NCBI GenBank assembly: GCA_963747335.1
Contig: CAVVEV010000012.1
Coordinates: 1-64,000 of the forward strand
Reading direction: 5' to 3'
Length of the DNA: 64,000 bases
DNA from: Prado023 sp963747335
GTDB lineage: Bacteria > Actinomycetota > Actinomycetes > S36-B12 > CAIYMF01
Numbering within the stretch: the stretch's first letter is position 1; the number at the start of each line of letters is the position of its first letter. Positions 10,014 to 21,045 of the stretch are shown here, one piece after another. Both the position numbers and the translations under genes were made by a program. Under the pieces are notes generated by a model, which was not told where the DNA came from, made no database searches, and saw only the letters and a program-made list of their open reading frames with translations.

Positions 10014-11051
10014 ATGGAACCGGCGATCATCGTCGCCCTGCTGGGGGCGTCGGTCTCCCTGGCCGTGGCTGTCTGGAACTACTTCGCGACCCGCGAGAAC
10101 CAGCGGGCCGTCGAGGCGATCAAGCAGGCCAACGCCCTCGAGCTGGAGGAGCGCAGGGCCGCGCTGCAGGAGGCCAAGGCCGCGCAGGATGCCCGCCGCG
10201 GCTACGAGTACGAGGCGCGCAAGCGGCTGTACGCCACCTTGGAGCCGCTGGCGTTCCAGCTGACCGGGGCCTCCGACTCGGCCCACGCCCGGATCGTCGA
10301 ACTGGCCCGCACCGCCAGGCAGGGCCACCTCGACGGACCCAACAGCTGGCTCGGGGGCGCGGGCGAGGACTACTTCCTGGTCTCCACGATGTACCGGCTG
10401 ATGGCCCCGCTGGGGCTGGTGCGCGTCGGGCAGCGCCAGCTCACGCACGTCGACCTCGGGCTGGACCCCGTGATGGCGTTCCGGCACGCGATCGGCCGGC
10501 GGCTGATGCTGTCGTTCAGCGAGGACTTCTTCCTGGCCCAGAGCCCGCCGAGCATCCCGTACGACCCGGACACGGTCCCGAGCCCCAGGGAGGGGCCGAT
10601 CGCCCGGCGGCAGGGGATCTACGCCGGCGCGGTCGAGCAGGCGACCGAGGCGATGGTGGTCACCGAGGGCGACCGCGCGCGGGTGAGGTCCTACGGCGAG
10701 TTCGAGGCCGCGCTGCACGGGGGCGACCCGGCCTTCACCGCGGCGATGGCGCCGCTGGTCGAGCTGCTGACGGGGTTCCACCCGCGGACCGACCCGGTCC
10801 TGTGGCGGATCCTGATCGCCCAGGCCCACCTGTACCGGCTGCTGCTGGCGGTCCGGCGCGGGGAGGTGGGCCCCGAGTCGGTCGCGGCCGCCCTGCACAT
10901 CCCCGACAGCGAGCGCGAGGCGTTCGACTGGCGCCAACCAGGCGAGCAGGAGCGGATCGCCCGGGCCGAGGTGCTGGACGCCCCGTTCGCCGCGGCCGAG
11001 GCCCACCTGGTCCCCCAGTTGCAGCGGACCCTGGACCTGTACCGCACCTGA
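10014..11051 (+). CDS. Membrane-anchored coiled-coil protein of unknown function
   Basis: Intact protein of 345 residues with a strong ribosome binding site. The first ~20 residues (MEPAIIVALLGASVSLAVAVW) form one transmembrane helix. Residues ~25-70 are rich in Glu, Ala, Lys and Arg with heptad character (ENQRAVEAIKQANALELEER), a probable coiled coil. The rest is soluble, helical and without a motif I recognise; the charge pattern suggests it is cytoplasmic. It lies directly downstream of the HEPN segments on the same strand and may belong with them; membrane-anchored effectors next to HEPN genes occur in defence islands. That link is inference. Confidence 0.7.
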   Translation: MEPAIIVALLGASVSLAVAVWNYFATRENQRAVEAIKQANALELEERRAALQEAKAAQDARRGYEYEARKRLYATLEPLAFQLTGASDSAHARIVELARTARQGHLDGPNSWLGGAGEDYFLVSTMYRLMAPLGLVRVGQRQLTHVDLGLDPVMAFRHAIGRRLMLSFSEDFFLAQSPPSIPYDPDTVPSPREGPIARRQGIYAGAVEQATEAMVVTEGDRARVRSYGEFEAALHGGDPAFTAAMAPLVELLTGFHPRTDPVLWRILIAQAHLYRLLLAVRRGEVGPESVAAALHIPDSEREAFDWRQPGEQERIARAEVLDAPFAAAEAHLVPQLQRTLDLYRT

Positions 11052-11252
11052 CCGGAGGAGGGTCGGGCCCCGGCACCGACCACGGCCCGGCGTTCGACGC
11101 AGACACACCCCGCACTCGCCACGTCCGGCCGTTCAGACGACCACACCCGGACGCCCCCGGCGGGGCAGGCCACCGCGCCCCCAAATGCACCAGAGGCGCA
11201 CACACGGCCAGTCGGCCGTGGGCGCGCCCGTGGGGCGGGCTCGAGGCGTACG

Positions 11253-11646
11253 TTATCTCTTGATCTTGACCGAGTTCGAGGTCGCGTCCAGCGCAGGGGC
11301 CGCGATCGGGAAGGCCTGCGAGTAGCACTTGGCTCGCTAGGTGCCCTTCGGACACGTTGACCGTGCGGGTCTCGCCCTTGCCCTGGGTCTTGTACGTCTT
11401 GCGGTACTGGGCCTCCACTCGCCGTTGACCTTCTTCTGGAGGCGGAAGGTGTAGTACCCAGCACCCGGCAGGTTCGGGTCGATGCTGATCTTGATCTTGC
11501 TGGCCCTCGAGACTGCGCTTCGCCGAGCATGTCATCGGCTTGATCACCGGCGGGTACAGCGGGTCCACGGCCTGCGCAGTTGCAGGGATGGCCGAGGCCA
11601 TCAGGATTCCGGCGCCGACAGCGGCCAGCATCGATCGAACCTTCAT
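11253..11646 (-). CDS. Small secreted protein, same domain as the C-terminus of the protein at 52.7-56.2 kb (frameshifted)
   Basis: Starts MKVRSMLAAVGAGILMA with a clear signal peptide ending near AQA and a ribosome binding site AAGGGGGAG. The mature part (~95 residues) is broken by two or more frameshifts. The pieces MTCSAKRS, NLPGAGYYTFRLQKK, KGETRTVNV and a closing SVKIKR align in order with the last ~95 residues of the large secreted protein ending at 52659 (RCTVKAVSG, NLPGSQNYSFLLQKK, RSETRTVNV, SVKTKR). Two cysteines are conserved. The fold looks beta-rich; function unknown, perhaps carbohydrate- or wall-binding because of the partner it is fused to elsewhere. Confidence 0.65.
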
Positions 11647-11814
11647 CTGCTCCCCCTTGAGGAATTCGAGAACGAATACGCACGCAGCGTAGCAGGCGGG
11701 CAGATCACGGAATCGCCAGGAACCCATCCGTAACTCACTGTTAACCACCGGAGACGCCGTGGCTGTGAACCGGAGGGCGACGCCCTCTCACCGCACGGCC
11801 CCGGATCGTTCGAG

Positions 11815-13564
11815 TCAGCAGGGGCGGTCCGTCACCGTCACCGCCGCCCCCCGGGCCATCGGCTGCACCAGCACCTCCCCCTGCCCGGCCTCCCCGGGCT
11901 CACGGAACAGCACCGTCACCTCGCGGGCATCACGCGGGGCCAGGTCCAGGATGTACCCGACCGCTGGCCGCCCCGCCTCCATGAAGTCGAAGTACTGGCT
12001 GCTCTCCCCGTCGACCTCGACCTCGAGGATCTCGGCGCCCGCCGGCAGGTGCGACTGCAGGATCAGCCGGTTCACCGGACCCTGCGGCCCCACCGGAACC
12101 GCCCCGACCACGTACTCCGGCAGCGTGACCCCCTCGGGGATGTCGCTGGTGAACCTCATCGTGAGCGTCGAGCGCACGTCGCCGTTGGCGTCCATGCACC
12201 GCCCCACGCCGTACTCGAACTCCCGAGCGATGTAGGTGTCGAGCTTCGACCACCCGATGTTGATAAGCACCGGCTCGACCGTGTGCGGATCGACCCCCGC
12301 CAGCGAGTGGCCGACCCCGGAGTCGGCGATGACGGCTTGGGCCGCGTCGTCCTCCACCCACGCCGCCACCCGGCGTTCCCCGACCTGCTCGCCCAGCGCC
12401 CGCACCAATGCGATCGGATCCCCGGCTCCCAGCACCGCGGCCAGCGCCTGCGCGGCCAGGGCCTCCTGGTAGTCCTTGCGCGCCGCGGAGTCCGCGCCCC
12501 GTCGGGAACTTCTCGTAGATGCCCGACAGGGCGAAGTCCGTGAACTGCTCGCCCGTGAGGGTCATCCCGTCCGGCGCGGTCAGGGTCGCCCCGGCGGCCG
12601 TGAGGAGGTCCCCGATGGCGGTGACGTCGATCTCCGAGCGCCCCGTCGAGCCGCTTCCCCGTGGCCTTCTCCCAGCTGGCCAGCCAGAGCGTCGCCGCGG
12701 CCGGGAAGTCCGGGGAGACGTTCATGTTGACGAAAAGCCGCGGGTCCTGGCCGTAGCGCAACACGTACTCCTCGCCCAGCGACTCGGGCAGCGCGTCGAG
12801 GTTGGGGAGGTCCCCGTTGGAGCCGACGTCGGCCACCGAGATCCGGCCGTCCTCGGCCCGCAGCACGGCCCATGTCCCGACGAGCCCGCCAGTGCCCCGC
12901 GTCTCGTTGGGCGCCTGGACGGCCACGAAGTACTCCTTCGGCCCGTCGGCGCCCAGCAGGTCTGGCAGCACCGAGCCGACCTCCTCCAGCATCGCGTGGC
13001 CGACGCCAGCTCCTGGACCTGCGTGGTCAGCTCGGCCCGCGCGTCCTCCACCGGGGCGAGGACCCACGCCCCAGAGGACGCTGACGGCATCTCCGCGAGG
13101 TGACCCATCGCCACGTCGAGCGACGCCTGGGCGCCCGCCGCTGCGGCTCCGGCCGCCGCGACCGCGTCCACGTCCACCTGGCCGTCGGCGAAGAGGTCCC
13201 CCGCGGTCAGGGATCCGGCCGCGTCCGCGACACCACTGACCGCCGTCGTGGCGGCGTCCGCAGCCAGCACGAGCGAGCGCGCCGCGTGCGGGGTGTCGCC
13301 CACCCGGGGAAGCGCCGCGGCGGCCGACCACACCGGCCGCCCGGCGAGGTCCGCAGCTGCCGAGGACTCGACCTGAGCCAGGGCGACGGCCGCCGTCGCG
13401 GCCTCGGCGTCGTAGGACGCGATCGCCGACCGCACGTCCAGCAGGTGCTCGCGCGCTGCCTGCAGGTGCTGCTCGGCCGAGCGCATCGTCCACGCCGCCC
13501 ACCCGCCGGCGGCTACGACCAGGAGCACGCCGATGAGCCCCGCAACGAGGAGGATCCGCTTCAC
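11815..13564 (-). CDS. DUF4012-family membrane-anchored protein (frameshifted)
   Basis: Starts at GTG 13564 with GGGGGAGGC upstream. One N-terminal transmembrane helix (ILLVAGLIGVLLVVAAGGWAAW) is followed by a large extracytoplasmic domain. The central part reads GADGPKEYFVAVQAPNETRG and LPNLDALPESLGEEY, the hallmark of DUF4012 proteins common in actinobacterial exopolysaccharide loci. The frame changes near 13005, 12640 and 12505; corrected length is ~582 residues. It is probably expressed with the Wzz/BY-kinase gene, whose stop is 65 bases upstream on the same strand. The molecular function of DUF4012 is not established; attachment or export of polysaccharide is plausible from context. Confidence 0.82.
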
Positions 13565-13629
13565 GCGAGCCTCCCCCCGACGTCCCCGCCCCGCATGGGC
13601 CTACCCCCCGGAGGCGTCGCGGGCAGGCG

Positions 13630-15063
13630 TCACCGCTTGCGAGGCCTGCTCGGGGTGAGGTGCCCACGCGTGGAGGACTTGTCCCCGTACCCGCTGTCGG
13701 CGCCGTAGCCATACCCGTAGCCGTACCCGTACCCGTACCCGCCGCGCCGGCCGGACTTGGCGGGCACGAAGTTCATCACCACGCCCAGCAGCCGCCCGCT
13801 GACCTGGCGCAGCGCCTCGGCCGCGTGCTCCACCTGCTCGCGCTTGGTCACGCCGTGCCGGGCGATGACGATCGCCCCGTCGGCCAGGCTGGTCAGGATC
13901 GCGGCGTCGGTGACGGGCAGCAGCGGCGGGGCGTCGAGCAGGATCACGTCGTAACGGGTGGCCAGCTCGGTGAGCAGCGCGCCCATCTGCTGTGAGCCGA
14001 GCAGCTCGCTGGGGTTCGGCGGGATGGGGCCGGAGGGCAGGACGTCGAGCAGCCCTCGGTTCCACGGCACGACCACGTCGTCGAAGGCGCGCTGGCCGAT
14101 CAGAACGTCGGTGAGGCCCACGCCCCCGTCGAGGCCGAGGTAGTCCGCGACCCGGGGCCGGCGCAGGTCGGCCTCGATGAGCAGCACGCGGGAGCCGGCC
14201 TGGGCCAGGGTGATCGCCAGGTTGCAGGCCGTGGTGGTCTTGCCCTCGTCGGGCACCGAGGAGGTGACCACGACCGAGCGCGGCGGCTGGTCGACGTCGA
14301 CGTACTGCAGGTTGGTGCGGATGGAGCGGAACGCCTCGGAGCGCACCGAGCTCGCGTCCATGGCCACCAGCGGATTGCTCTTGGCCTGCGGGTCGAAGGT
14401 GATGACACCCAGCATGGTCGAGCCGGTGGCCTCAGCCAGCTCGGTGCCGGTCTTGACGGTCGTGTCGAGGGTGTGGCGCAGCAGCGCGATCGAGACGCCG
14501 AGGCCCAGGCCCAGGAAGGCGCCGAGCAGCAGGTTCAGCCGGGTGTTCGGCGAGACCGGCGCTACGGGCACGGCCGCCGGCGTGGTGATCGACACCTTCA
14601 CCGGCACGGCCCCGGTGGTGGTGGTCTCCAACCGCTGGATCTCCTTGCCCAGCGAGAGGGCGGTCGCGTTGGCGATGGCCGCGGCCTGCTGCGGGTCGGT
14701 GTCGGAGGCCTCGACGTCGATGAGCACGGTGCCCTTGGGTGAGGTGGCGGTGACCTGCCCGGCCAGGGCGGTGGGGGTGGTGACGAGGTCGAGCTCGTCG
14801 ATCACGGGCTCGAGGACACCGGGTGAGTCGACCACCTCGGTGTAGGAGACGATCCGCTGCTGGACGAACAGCCCGCCGGTGTACGCGGTGCCCACACCTT
14901 CGCCCTCGGCACTCTGCACGGAGACGAACAGCTGCGCCGAGGCGCTGTACACCGGGGTGCTCAGCAGCGAGGCGGCCACGCCCAGCGCGATGCCCAGCAG
15001 GGTGGAGACCGTGATGAGCAGCCAGCTGCGACGCAGCAGTGCCATGTAGTCGTGCAGGGTCAT
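13630..15063 (-). CDS. Wzz-like chain-length protein fused to BY-kinase
   Basis: A 477-residue protein that controls polymer length and export of the surface polysaccharide. The Wzz domain has two membrane helices (near residues 14-34 and 180-200) around an extracellular loop. The kinase domain follows with Walker A SSVPDEGKTTTACNLA, Walker A' VLLIEADLRRPR and Walker B VILLDAPPLLPVTDA. The tail is glycine/tyrosine alternating (GYGYGYGYGYGYG), the expected autophosphorylated tyrosine cluster, here unusually regular. Start chosen at ATG 15063 (MTLHDYMALLRRSWLL), where the family begins; the frame extends further upstream without similarity. It is divergent from the UDP-xylose synthase gene. Confidence 0.92.
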   Translation of the reverse strand: MTLHDYMALLRRSWLLITVSTLLGIALGVAASLLSTPVYSASAQLFVSVQSAEGEGVGTAYTGGLFVQQRIVSYTEVVDSPGVLEPVIDELDLVTTPTALAGQVTATSPKGTVLIDVEASDTDPQQAAAIANATALSLGKEIQRLETTTTGAVPVKVSITTPAAVPVAPVSPNTRLNLLLGAFLGLGLGVSIALLRHTLDTTVKTGTELAEATGSTMLGVITFDPQAKSNPLVAMDASSVRSEAFRSIRTNLQYVDVDQPPRSVVVTSSVPDEGKTTTACNLAITLAQAGSRVLLIEADLRRPRVADYLGLDGGVGLTDVLIGQRAFDDVVVPWNRGLLDVLPSGPIPPNPSELLGSQQMGALLTELATRYDVILLDAPPLLPVTDAAILTSLADGAIVIARHGVTKREQVEHAAEALRQVSGRLLGVVMNFVPAKSGRRGGYGYGYGYGYGYGADSGYGDKSSTRGHLTPSRPRKR

Positions 15064-15370
15064 CGGGCTCCCCCAAGCAAGCCGAGTGCGCGCACGAGCA
15101 GCGCGCTGATGAGGGGAACGATACCTGACCTGCGCGGACCCGATCCTCGGCTGAGCACGCGGGCCCGGGCACGCAGCGGGCCCAGACGCCAGGCCCGGAC
15201 GCCCACCCGGTGGAGCCCGCCAGTGAACCCCGCGAGTGGACCCGGGGGGATCCGTAACCCAGCCGTAACGGTCCTGGTTGTCCCCGACCCCCGGGCCGGG
15301 GCTACCATCACACACGAACGCCAACGGGGCTGGTCCCCGCCAACGAACGCACAACCAGCACGGGGGCAGC
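15064..15370. promoter_or_regulatory. Divergent intergenic region between wzz/BY-kinase and UDP-xylose synthase genes
   Basis: About 300 bases without a gene separate two divergently read polysaccharide genes, so promoters for both should lie here. I could not pick out convincing -35/-10 pairs. GGGGGCAGC just before 15371 may serve as ribosome binding site of the plus-strand gene. Confidence 0.45.
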
Positions 15371-16417
<1,047 letters not shown>

Positions 16418-16429
16418 CCGCGCCCGACG

Positions 16430-17864
16430 ATGGTCTCCAGCCTGTTCCGCTCCGACTCGTGGAGCGCGCAGCCCTTCGTCAACCGGCTGCGTCGGATGCT
16501 CCTCGAGCTCGACATGATCGTCGTGCTGGTGTCGATCCTCGTGGCGCTGGCCCTCGGCTGGGGGGCCGGAGCCTCCTTCGCCGAGGACGGCTCCCGCGCA
16601 GTTCCTGGCCCTCGCGCTGGCGGTCCTCTGGCCGACCGCCCTGTGGCAGCGGCAGTCCACCGCCACCACGATCCTGGGCCACGGCCTCGAGGAGTACCGG
16701 CGCGTGGTGGTGGCCAGCGCCTGGACGGTGACGCTCGTGGCGGCCCTGGCCTACGCGTCGAACACCATGCGGGCCCGCGGGTTCCTGCTCGGGGTGTTCG
16801 CCCTGGGCACGACGCTGCTGCTGGTCGAGCGGCACCTGATGCGCCTGCTACCTGCACCGCGCGATGGCCAACGGCCAGCCGCTGCACCGCGTCTTCGTGA
16901 TCGCCTCCCCGGTGCGCGAGGCGTCGCATCCGGGAGGCCTGGGCGGCAACGACGGGCGGTTCCAGGTGGTCGGGTGACTGGCGGCTGAACGGCGACGACC
17001 CCGACCCCCGGCAGATCATCGAGCTCGGCGCTCTCGCTGCAGGCCGACACGATCGTGTACGTCCCGCTGGGCACCGAGGACACGCACTGGACCCGCCAGC
17101 TCGGCTGGGCGATGGAGGAGACCGACCTCTCGCTGCTGGTCAGCCCCTCGCTGGTGGAGGTCGCCGGCCCCCGGCTGAGCGTCGAGCCGGTCGAGGGCCG
17201 GGCCTTCGTGCGGGTGGACATGCCGCGGTTCTCCGGGCCGGCGCGGGTGGTCAAGCGCGGCGCTGGACATCGTCGGGGCGAGCCTGGGGCTGCTGGTGCT
17301 GGGCCTGCCGATGCTGCTGATCGGCTGGCTGATCCGGCGGGACTCCCCCGGCCCGGCGATCTTCAAGCAGACCCGCGCCGGGGTGCGCTCGGAGACGTTC
17401 CAGTGCTGGAAGTTCCGGACCATGTACACCGGGGCGGACGCCGAGCGGGCTGCCCTGCGGGCCGCTGCCGAGCGGAGGCCGGCCGCAGACGGCGCGGCCG
17501 ACTGCGCGACGTTCAAGATGGCCGACGACCCGCGGATCACGAAGACCGGGCGCTGGCTGCGGCAAGTTCTCGATCGACGAGCTGCCGCAGCTGGTGAACG
17601 TCCTGCAAGGGCGAGATGAGCCTGGTGGGCCCGCGGCCGCACCCGCTGGACGACGTGGAGCGCTACGACGACGTGGCCACCCGCCGGCTGCTGGCCAAGC
17701 CGGGGATGACCGGGCTGTGGCAGGTCTCGGGGCGCTCGGACCTGGACTGGGAGCAGGCGGTCCGGCTGGACCTGTACTACGTGGAGAACTGGTCGCTGGC
17801 CAGTGATCTGTTGATCCTGCTGCGGACGGTCAAGGTTGTGGTGGCTGGGAGTGGGGCGTACTGA
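16430..17864 (+). CDS. Polyprenyl-phosphate sugar-1-phosphate transferase (WbaP/WcaJ/CpsE type), frameshifted
   Basis: Initiates repeat-unit synthesis by moving a sugar-1-phosphate from UDP-sugar to undecaprenyl phosphate at the inner face of the membrane. The N-terminal half has several membrane helices and a CoA-binding-like domain. The catalytic C-terminal domain has KQTRAGVRSETFQCWKFRTM, DELPQLVNVLQG, SLVGPRPHPLDD and KPGMTGLWQVSGRSDLDW, all family hallmarks. The frame changes at least near 16600, between 16850 and 16990, and near 17260, 17565 and 17608. The TGA overlaps the ATG of the next gene by one base (TGATG), indicating coupling. Confidence 0.87.
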
Positions 17865-18908
17865 TGGAAGCGCGGCAAGCGCAGCTGCCCGATGGCGAAA
17901 CCACCCCTAGCAATGGCCGGTACTTGTTCGCGACGGCGTTCTTCCACGGCGGGGGCAAGGCGGTCAACGCCTGGACAAGGACTGACGACACCAAGTTTCA
18001 AATGTATTACCGCTGCATGGTCGTAATGTTTGCCTCGGTGCGGCGAGTGTTCCCGGATGCCGAACTCGCGCTCTTCACAGACCGCGAGTCCCTCAGAGGA
18101 ACCCTATGCAATGCAGTTGCGGCGACTCGGAGTGAAGACCCGGCCCGCCGGGCATGAATACGTGGGAACCACCTCCTTCTCGAACGATTTTCCGGGCTGC
18201 CTCTTCACCCTTGATGTAATCCGGGAACTTGAGTCCACCGCCTATACAGACCAAACCGTGATCCTTCTGGACAGCGACACCGTGGTGCGCCGCTCGTTCG
18301 ATCTACCCGAGAACGAGATAGTGGCGTACAAGTTGGATTCTCCCCTTTCGCATGAAATGCAGGGTCACTCACGCGCTTCGCTGACCATCGCTGCAGCGCA
18401 ATGGGCGGGTCGCCCGATTGACACATCCATTGACTACATTGGTGGGGAGTTCCTGTCCATCCCAAAGAGTCAGCGCTGCGCCTTGAACACAGAGATCAAG
18501 GACTTCTGGCAGTGGATGGAAGCCGCCGGGGGAAGATCGCTCGGTCGCCAACTCACAGAGGAACATGTTCTCGCGGTTGTACTTAGCCAGCCGGGAATCT
18601 CGGTCACCTCGGATCCCAGCTATATCCGCCGCATCTGGACTGCTGACGTGTATTCAGACGTGAAGGGAGACGAGGACGTGGCCTCGATTTGGCATCTCCC
18701 GTCGGAGAAGCGCCGCGGATTCCGACGGCTTCACAAGGCATGGAACGAGCTAGGTGGATTCGATCACCTGACGGATGCCGATTTCGATAGGTTGGTGCGG
18801 ATCAACGTACCGGCATTGGGCAGAGTCGAACGCGACAGAGCAGGACGCGTTCGCGAAGGCCGACGAAGGCTGCGACTTGCAGTTCGAACCCTCATCACAG
18901 GTCGCTGA
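17864..18908 (+). CDS. Putative glycosyltransferase, GT-A-like (one frameshift)
   Basis: About 347 residues once a shift near 18090 is corrected. The N-terminal YLFATAFFHGGGKAVNAW and the DxD-type motif VILLDSDTVVRRSF suggest a GT-A fold nucleotide-sugar transferase with the aspartates binding metal and sugar nucleotide. EHVLAVVLSQPG and an Arg-rich C-terminus (GRRRLRLAVRTLITGR) follow. No membrane helices. Neither donor nor acceptor can be read. It begins the block of lower-GC genes that runs to about 27.1 kb and is probably the strain-variable part of the locus. Confidence 0.65.
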
Positions 18909-19058
18909 TATGTTCGACATCCAGACGATCAGACGGACCTCATCGGAGGCGCCCCAGCGCGTCTTCACCTCATCGGATCGGAAGTGCTTGACCACCTCAT
19001 CTGACCGAGTCAACGCGCTTGCAGGGCCCCAGATCCCTGTGGCAGTACTGCTCGGCTC

Positions 19059-20180
19059 ATGAGGATCGCCCTCGTCCATTCGTTCTACCGCTCCGACGTC
19101 CCGAGCGGCGAGAACACTGTGGTCGGGCGTCAAGCATCGGCGCTCGCCGAAGCGGGACACGCGGTGCGACTGGTCGCGCGGTACACCGATTCCGAGATGC
19201 TCCAGCGGGGGTACCCGGTGCGCTCAGCTCTCACGGTGGCTACAGGGATTGGGCCAGACCCCACTGACGAGCTGACCGCCTTCCAGCCCGACGTCGTCCA
19301 TGTCCACAATCTCTTCCCGAACTTCGGGGAACGATGGCTCGCGCGATGGCAAGGACCGCTCATCGCCACGGTTCACAACTTCCGGTCCATCTGCGCGAAT
19401 GGACTCCTCTACCGCGACGGTCGCGTCTGCACCCTCTGCTCCGGAGGCAACTCCTGGCATGCCCTCCTTCACGGGTGCTACCGGGATTCGCGAGCCGCCA
19501 CCCTGCCCCTGGCGCTACACAACGCGGGAGGTGCCAAACGGAACCAACTCCTCAATCGGGCGGACCAGATCATCACCCTGTCGGAGCGGAGCCGGAAGGC
19601 CCTGGTGGACGCGAACCCATCCCTCGCCGGGAAGCTGGTGGTGATTCCCAACGGGCTGCCCGACCGATTCCGTCCCGAACCTGCCCCTCGCACGCACTGG
19701 GCCGTTGTCGGACGGTTGAGCGATGAAAAGGGCATCGCCGAGCTACTCGGCGAGTGGCCTGAAGGCGAGCCCCTTGTCGTGGTCGGTGACGGGCCGCAAA
19801 GAGGCGAGTTGGAGGCTTTCGCCCACCCCGATGTGACATTCGCCGGGGTCCTCGCCCAGGTCGGCGTTGATGACCTCCTTCGAAGGGCATGGGGCCTCGT
19901 GTTCCCAAGCCGATGGTACGAGGGATTCCCGACAGTCATTGCGGAGGCCCTCATGCATGGAACCCCGGTCGTAGCGAAGCGTGGGAATGGGGGCGCGGAC
20001 TTCATCGCACAGACCGGCGCCGGCCGGGTCTACGACGACGACTTACGGGTAGCCCTGGACGAGGTGCGAGGCGCAGGCCCCGCGGTTTCAGGGCTCGCAA
20101 GAAGTACCTATGTGGATCTCCTCACCGTCGAGTCGTGGACGAGTGCGCTCGAAAGTACCTACCGGGACCCGAGTCCGTGA
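19059..20180 (+). CDS. Glycosyltransferase family 4
   Basis: Intact, 373 residues, cytoplasmic GT-B enzyme with retaining mechanism by family. The N-terminal acceptor domain has HSFYRSDVPSGENTVVGRQ and DVVHVHNLFP; the nucleotide-sugar domain has VVGRLSDEKGIAELL, VVGDGPQRGELE and the EX7E-type region YEGFPTVIAEALMHGTPVVA. A cysteine pair (CTLCSGG) with a further Cys in LLHGCYRD, which may bind metal, is common in GT4 enzymes of this subgroup. The sugar added is unknown. The next gene follows almost directly. Confidence 0.9.
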   Translation: MRIALVHSFYRSDVPSGENTVVGRQASALAEAGHAVRLVARYTDSEMLQRGYPVRSALTVATGIGPDPTDELTAFQPDVVHVHNLFPNFGERWLARWQGPLIATVHNFRSICANGLLYRDGRVCTLCSGGNSWHALLHGCYRDSRAATLPLALHNAGGAKRNQLLNRADQIITLSERSRKALVDANPSLAGKLVVIPNGLPDRFRPEPAPRTHWAVVGRLSDEKGIAELLGEWPEGEPLVVVGDGPQRGELEAFAHPDVTFAGVLAQVGVDDLLRRAWGLVFPSRWYEGFPTVIAEALMHGTPVVAKRGNGGADFIAQTGAGRVYDDDLRVALDEVRGAGPAVSGLARSTYVDLLTVESWTSALESTYRDPSP

Positions 20181-20214
20181 CATGGGCAAGAAGGCAACGC
20201 GAGGAGACGAGAGT

Positions 20215-21045
20215 ATGAATACCAGCAACCGAGCAGTGAGCCTCGCAGCGATCTCGCCGTCCTTATGGCGGGGAACGGAGGAATCAGCGGGGTGGGTCAA
20301 GCCGCTGCCCCGACTTCCCGTGGTTGAGGATCGTCAGGCCTTCTTGAGTGCCCTATGCCGCGGCAAGTCCGTGATTCACGTCGGGTTCGGTGATGCCGGT
20401 GCGCGCGAGGCCACCGAATCCGAGGGTCGGTGGGTCCATGACGCGATCGCACGAAACGCGAGCCGTGTCATCGGTCTCGATGTCGATTCCGACTCAGTCG
20501 AAATGGCCCGGGCACAGGGATGGGAGGCATACCAAGCGGACTGTACCGACCCAGAAGCGATTCGCCTGCTCGGGCTCCCTGAGGCGGACCTGATCATCCT
20601 CGGCGAGGTAATCGAGCACGTGGGCAATCCTGGTGGGCTCTTGTCCGCAATGCGCGTGTCAGCAGGGCCCGCGACCCAGTTGGTGGTCACGACACCTAAC
20701 GCCCTCCGTATCGCGACCGTGGTCAATGTTGCTGCCCGGCAGGAAACGAGCCACCCTGACCATGTGGCCATCTGGACAATGCCACTCTTGGCCCAACTCG
20801 TGGCGAGAAACGGGTGGCGGCCAACGCACGCGGCCATGTACCAGGTCCCGTCAATCCGCGACGAATCCACGCGCCGATCTAAAGGCGCCAGAGGTCTCGC
20901 GGGCCGAATCGTGAGGAAGTCGGCGGATCGCCTGGTTCGGTCTGCGACCCCCTATTGGGCGGACGGGCTGATCCTCGTCGCCGCAACCCTTCCCATGCCA
21001 TCCTTAGACACCACTGTTCAGGAGCCAGTCCAAAGTGCCCGCTAG
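20215..21045 (+). CDS. Class I SAM-dependent methyltransferase
   Basis: About 276 residues. Motif I is VIHVGFGDAGARE, the acidic end of strand 2 is VIGLDVDSDSVEMA, and the motif after strand 4 is ADLIILGEVIEHVGNPGG, typical of the Methyltransf_23/25 group. It probably methylates a sugar or a lipid-linked intermediate of the polymer. The ATG at 20215 has GAGGAGACGAGAG upstream and is preferred over the in-frame ATG at 20182. The end overlaps the GTG start of the following glycosyltransferase. Confidence 0.8.
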   Translation: MNTSNRAVSLAAISPSLWRGTEESAGWVKPLPRLPVVEDRQAFLSALCRGKSVIHVGFGDAGAREATESEGRWVHDAIARNASRVIGLDVDSDSVEMARAQGWEAYQADCTDPEAIRLLGLPEADLIILGEVIEHVGNPGGLLSAMRVSAGPATQLVVTTPNALRIATVVNVAARQETSHPDHVAIWTMPLLAQLVARNGWRPTHAAMYQVPSIRDESTRRSKGARGLAGRIVRKSADRLVRSATPYWADGLILVAATLPMPSLDTTVQEPVQSAR

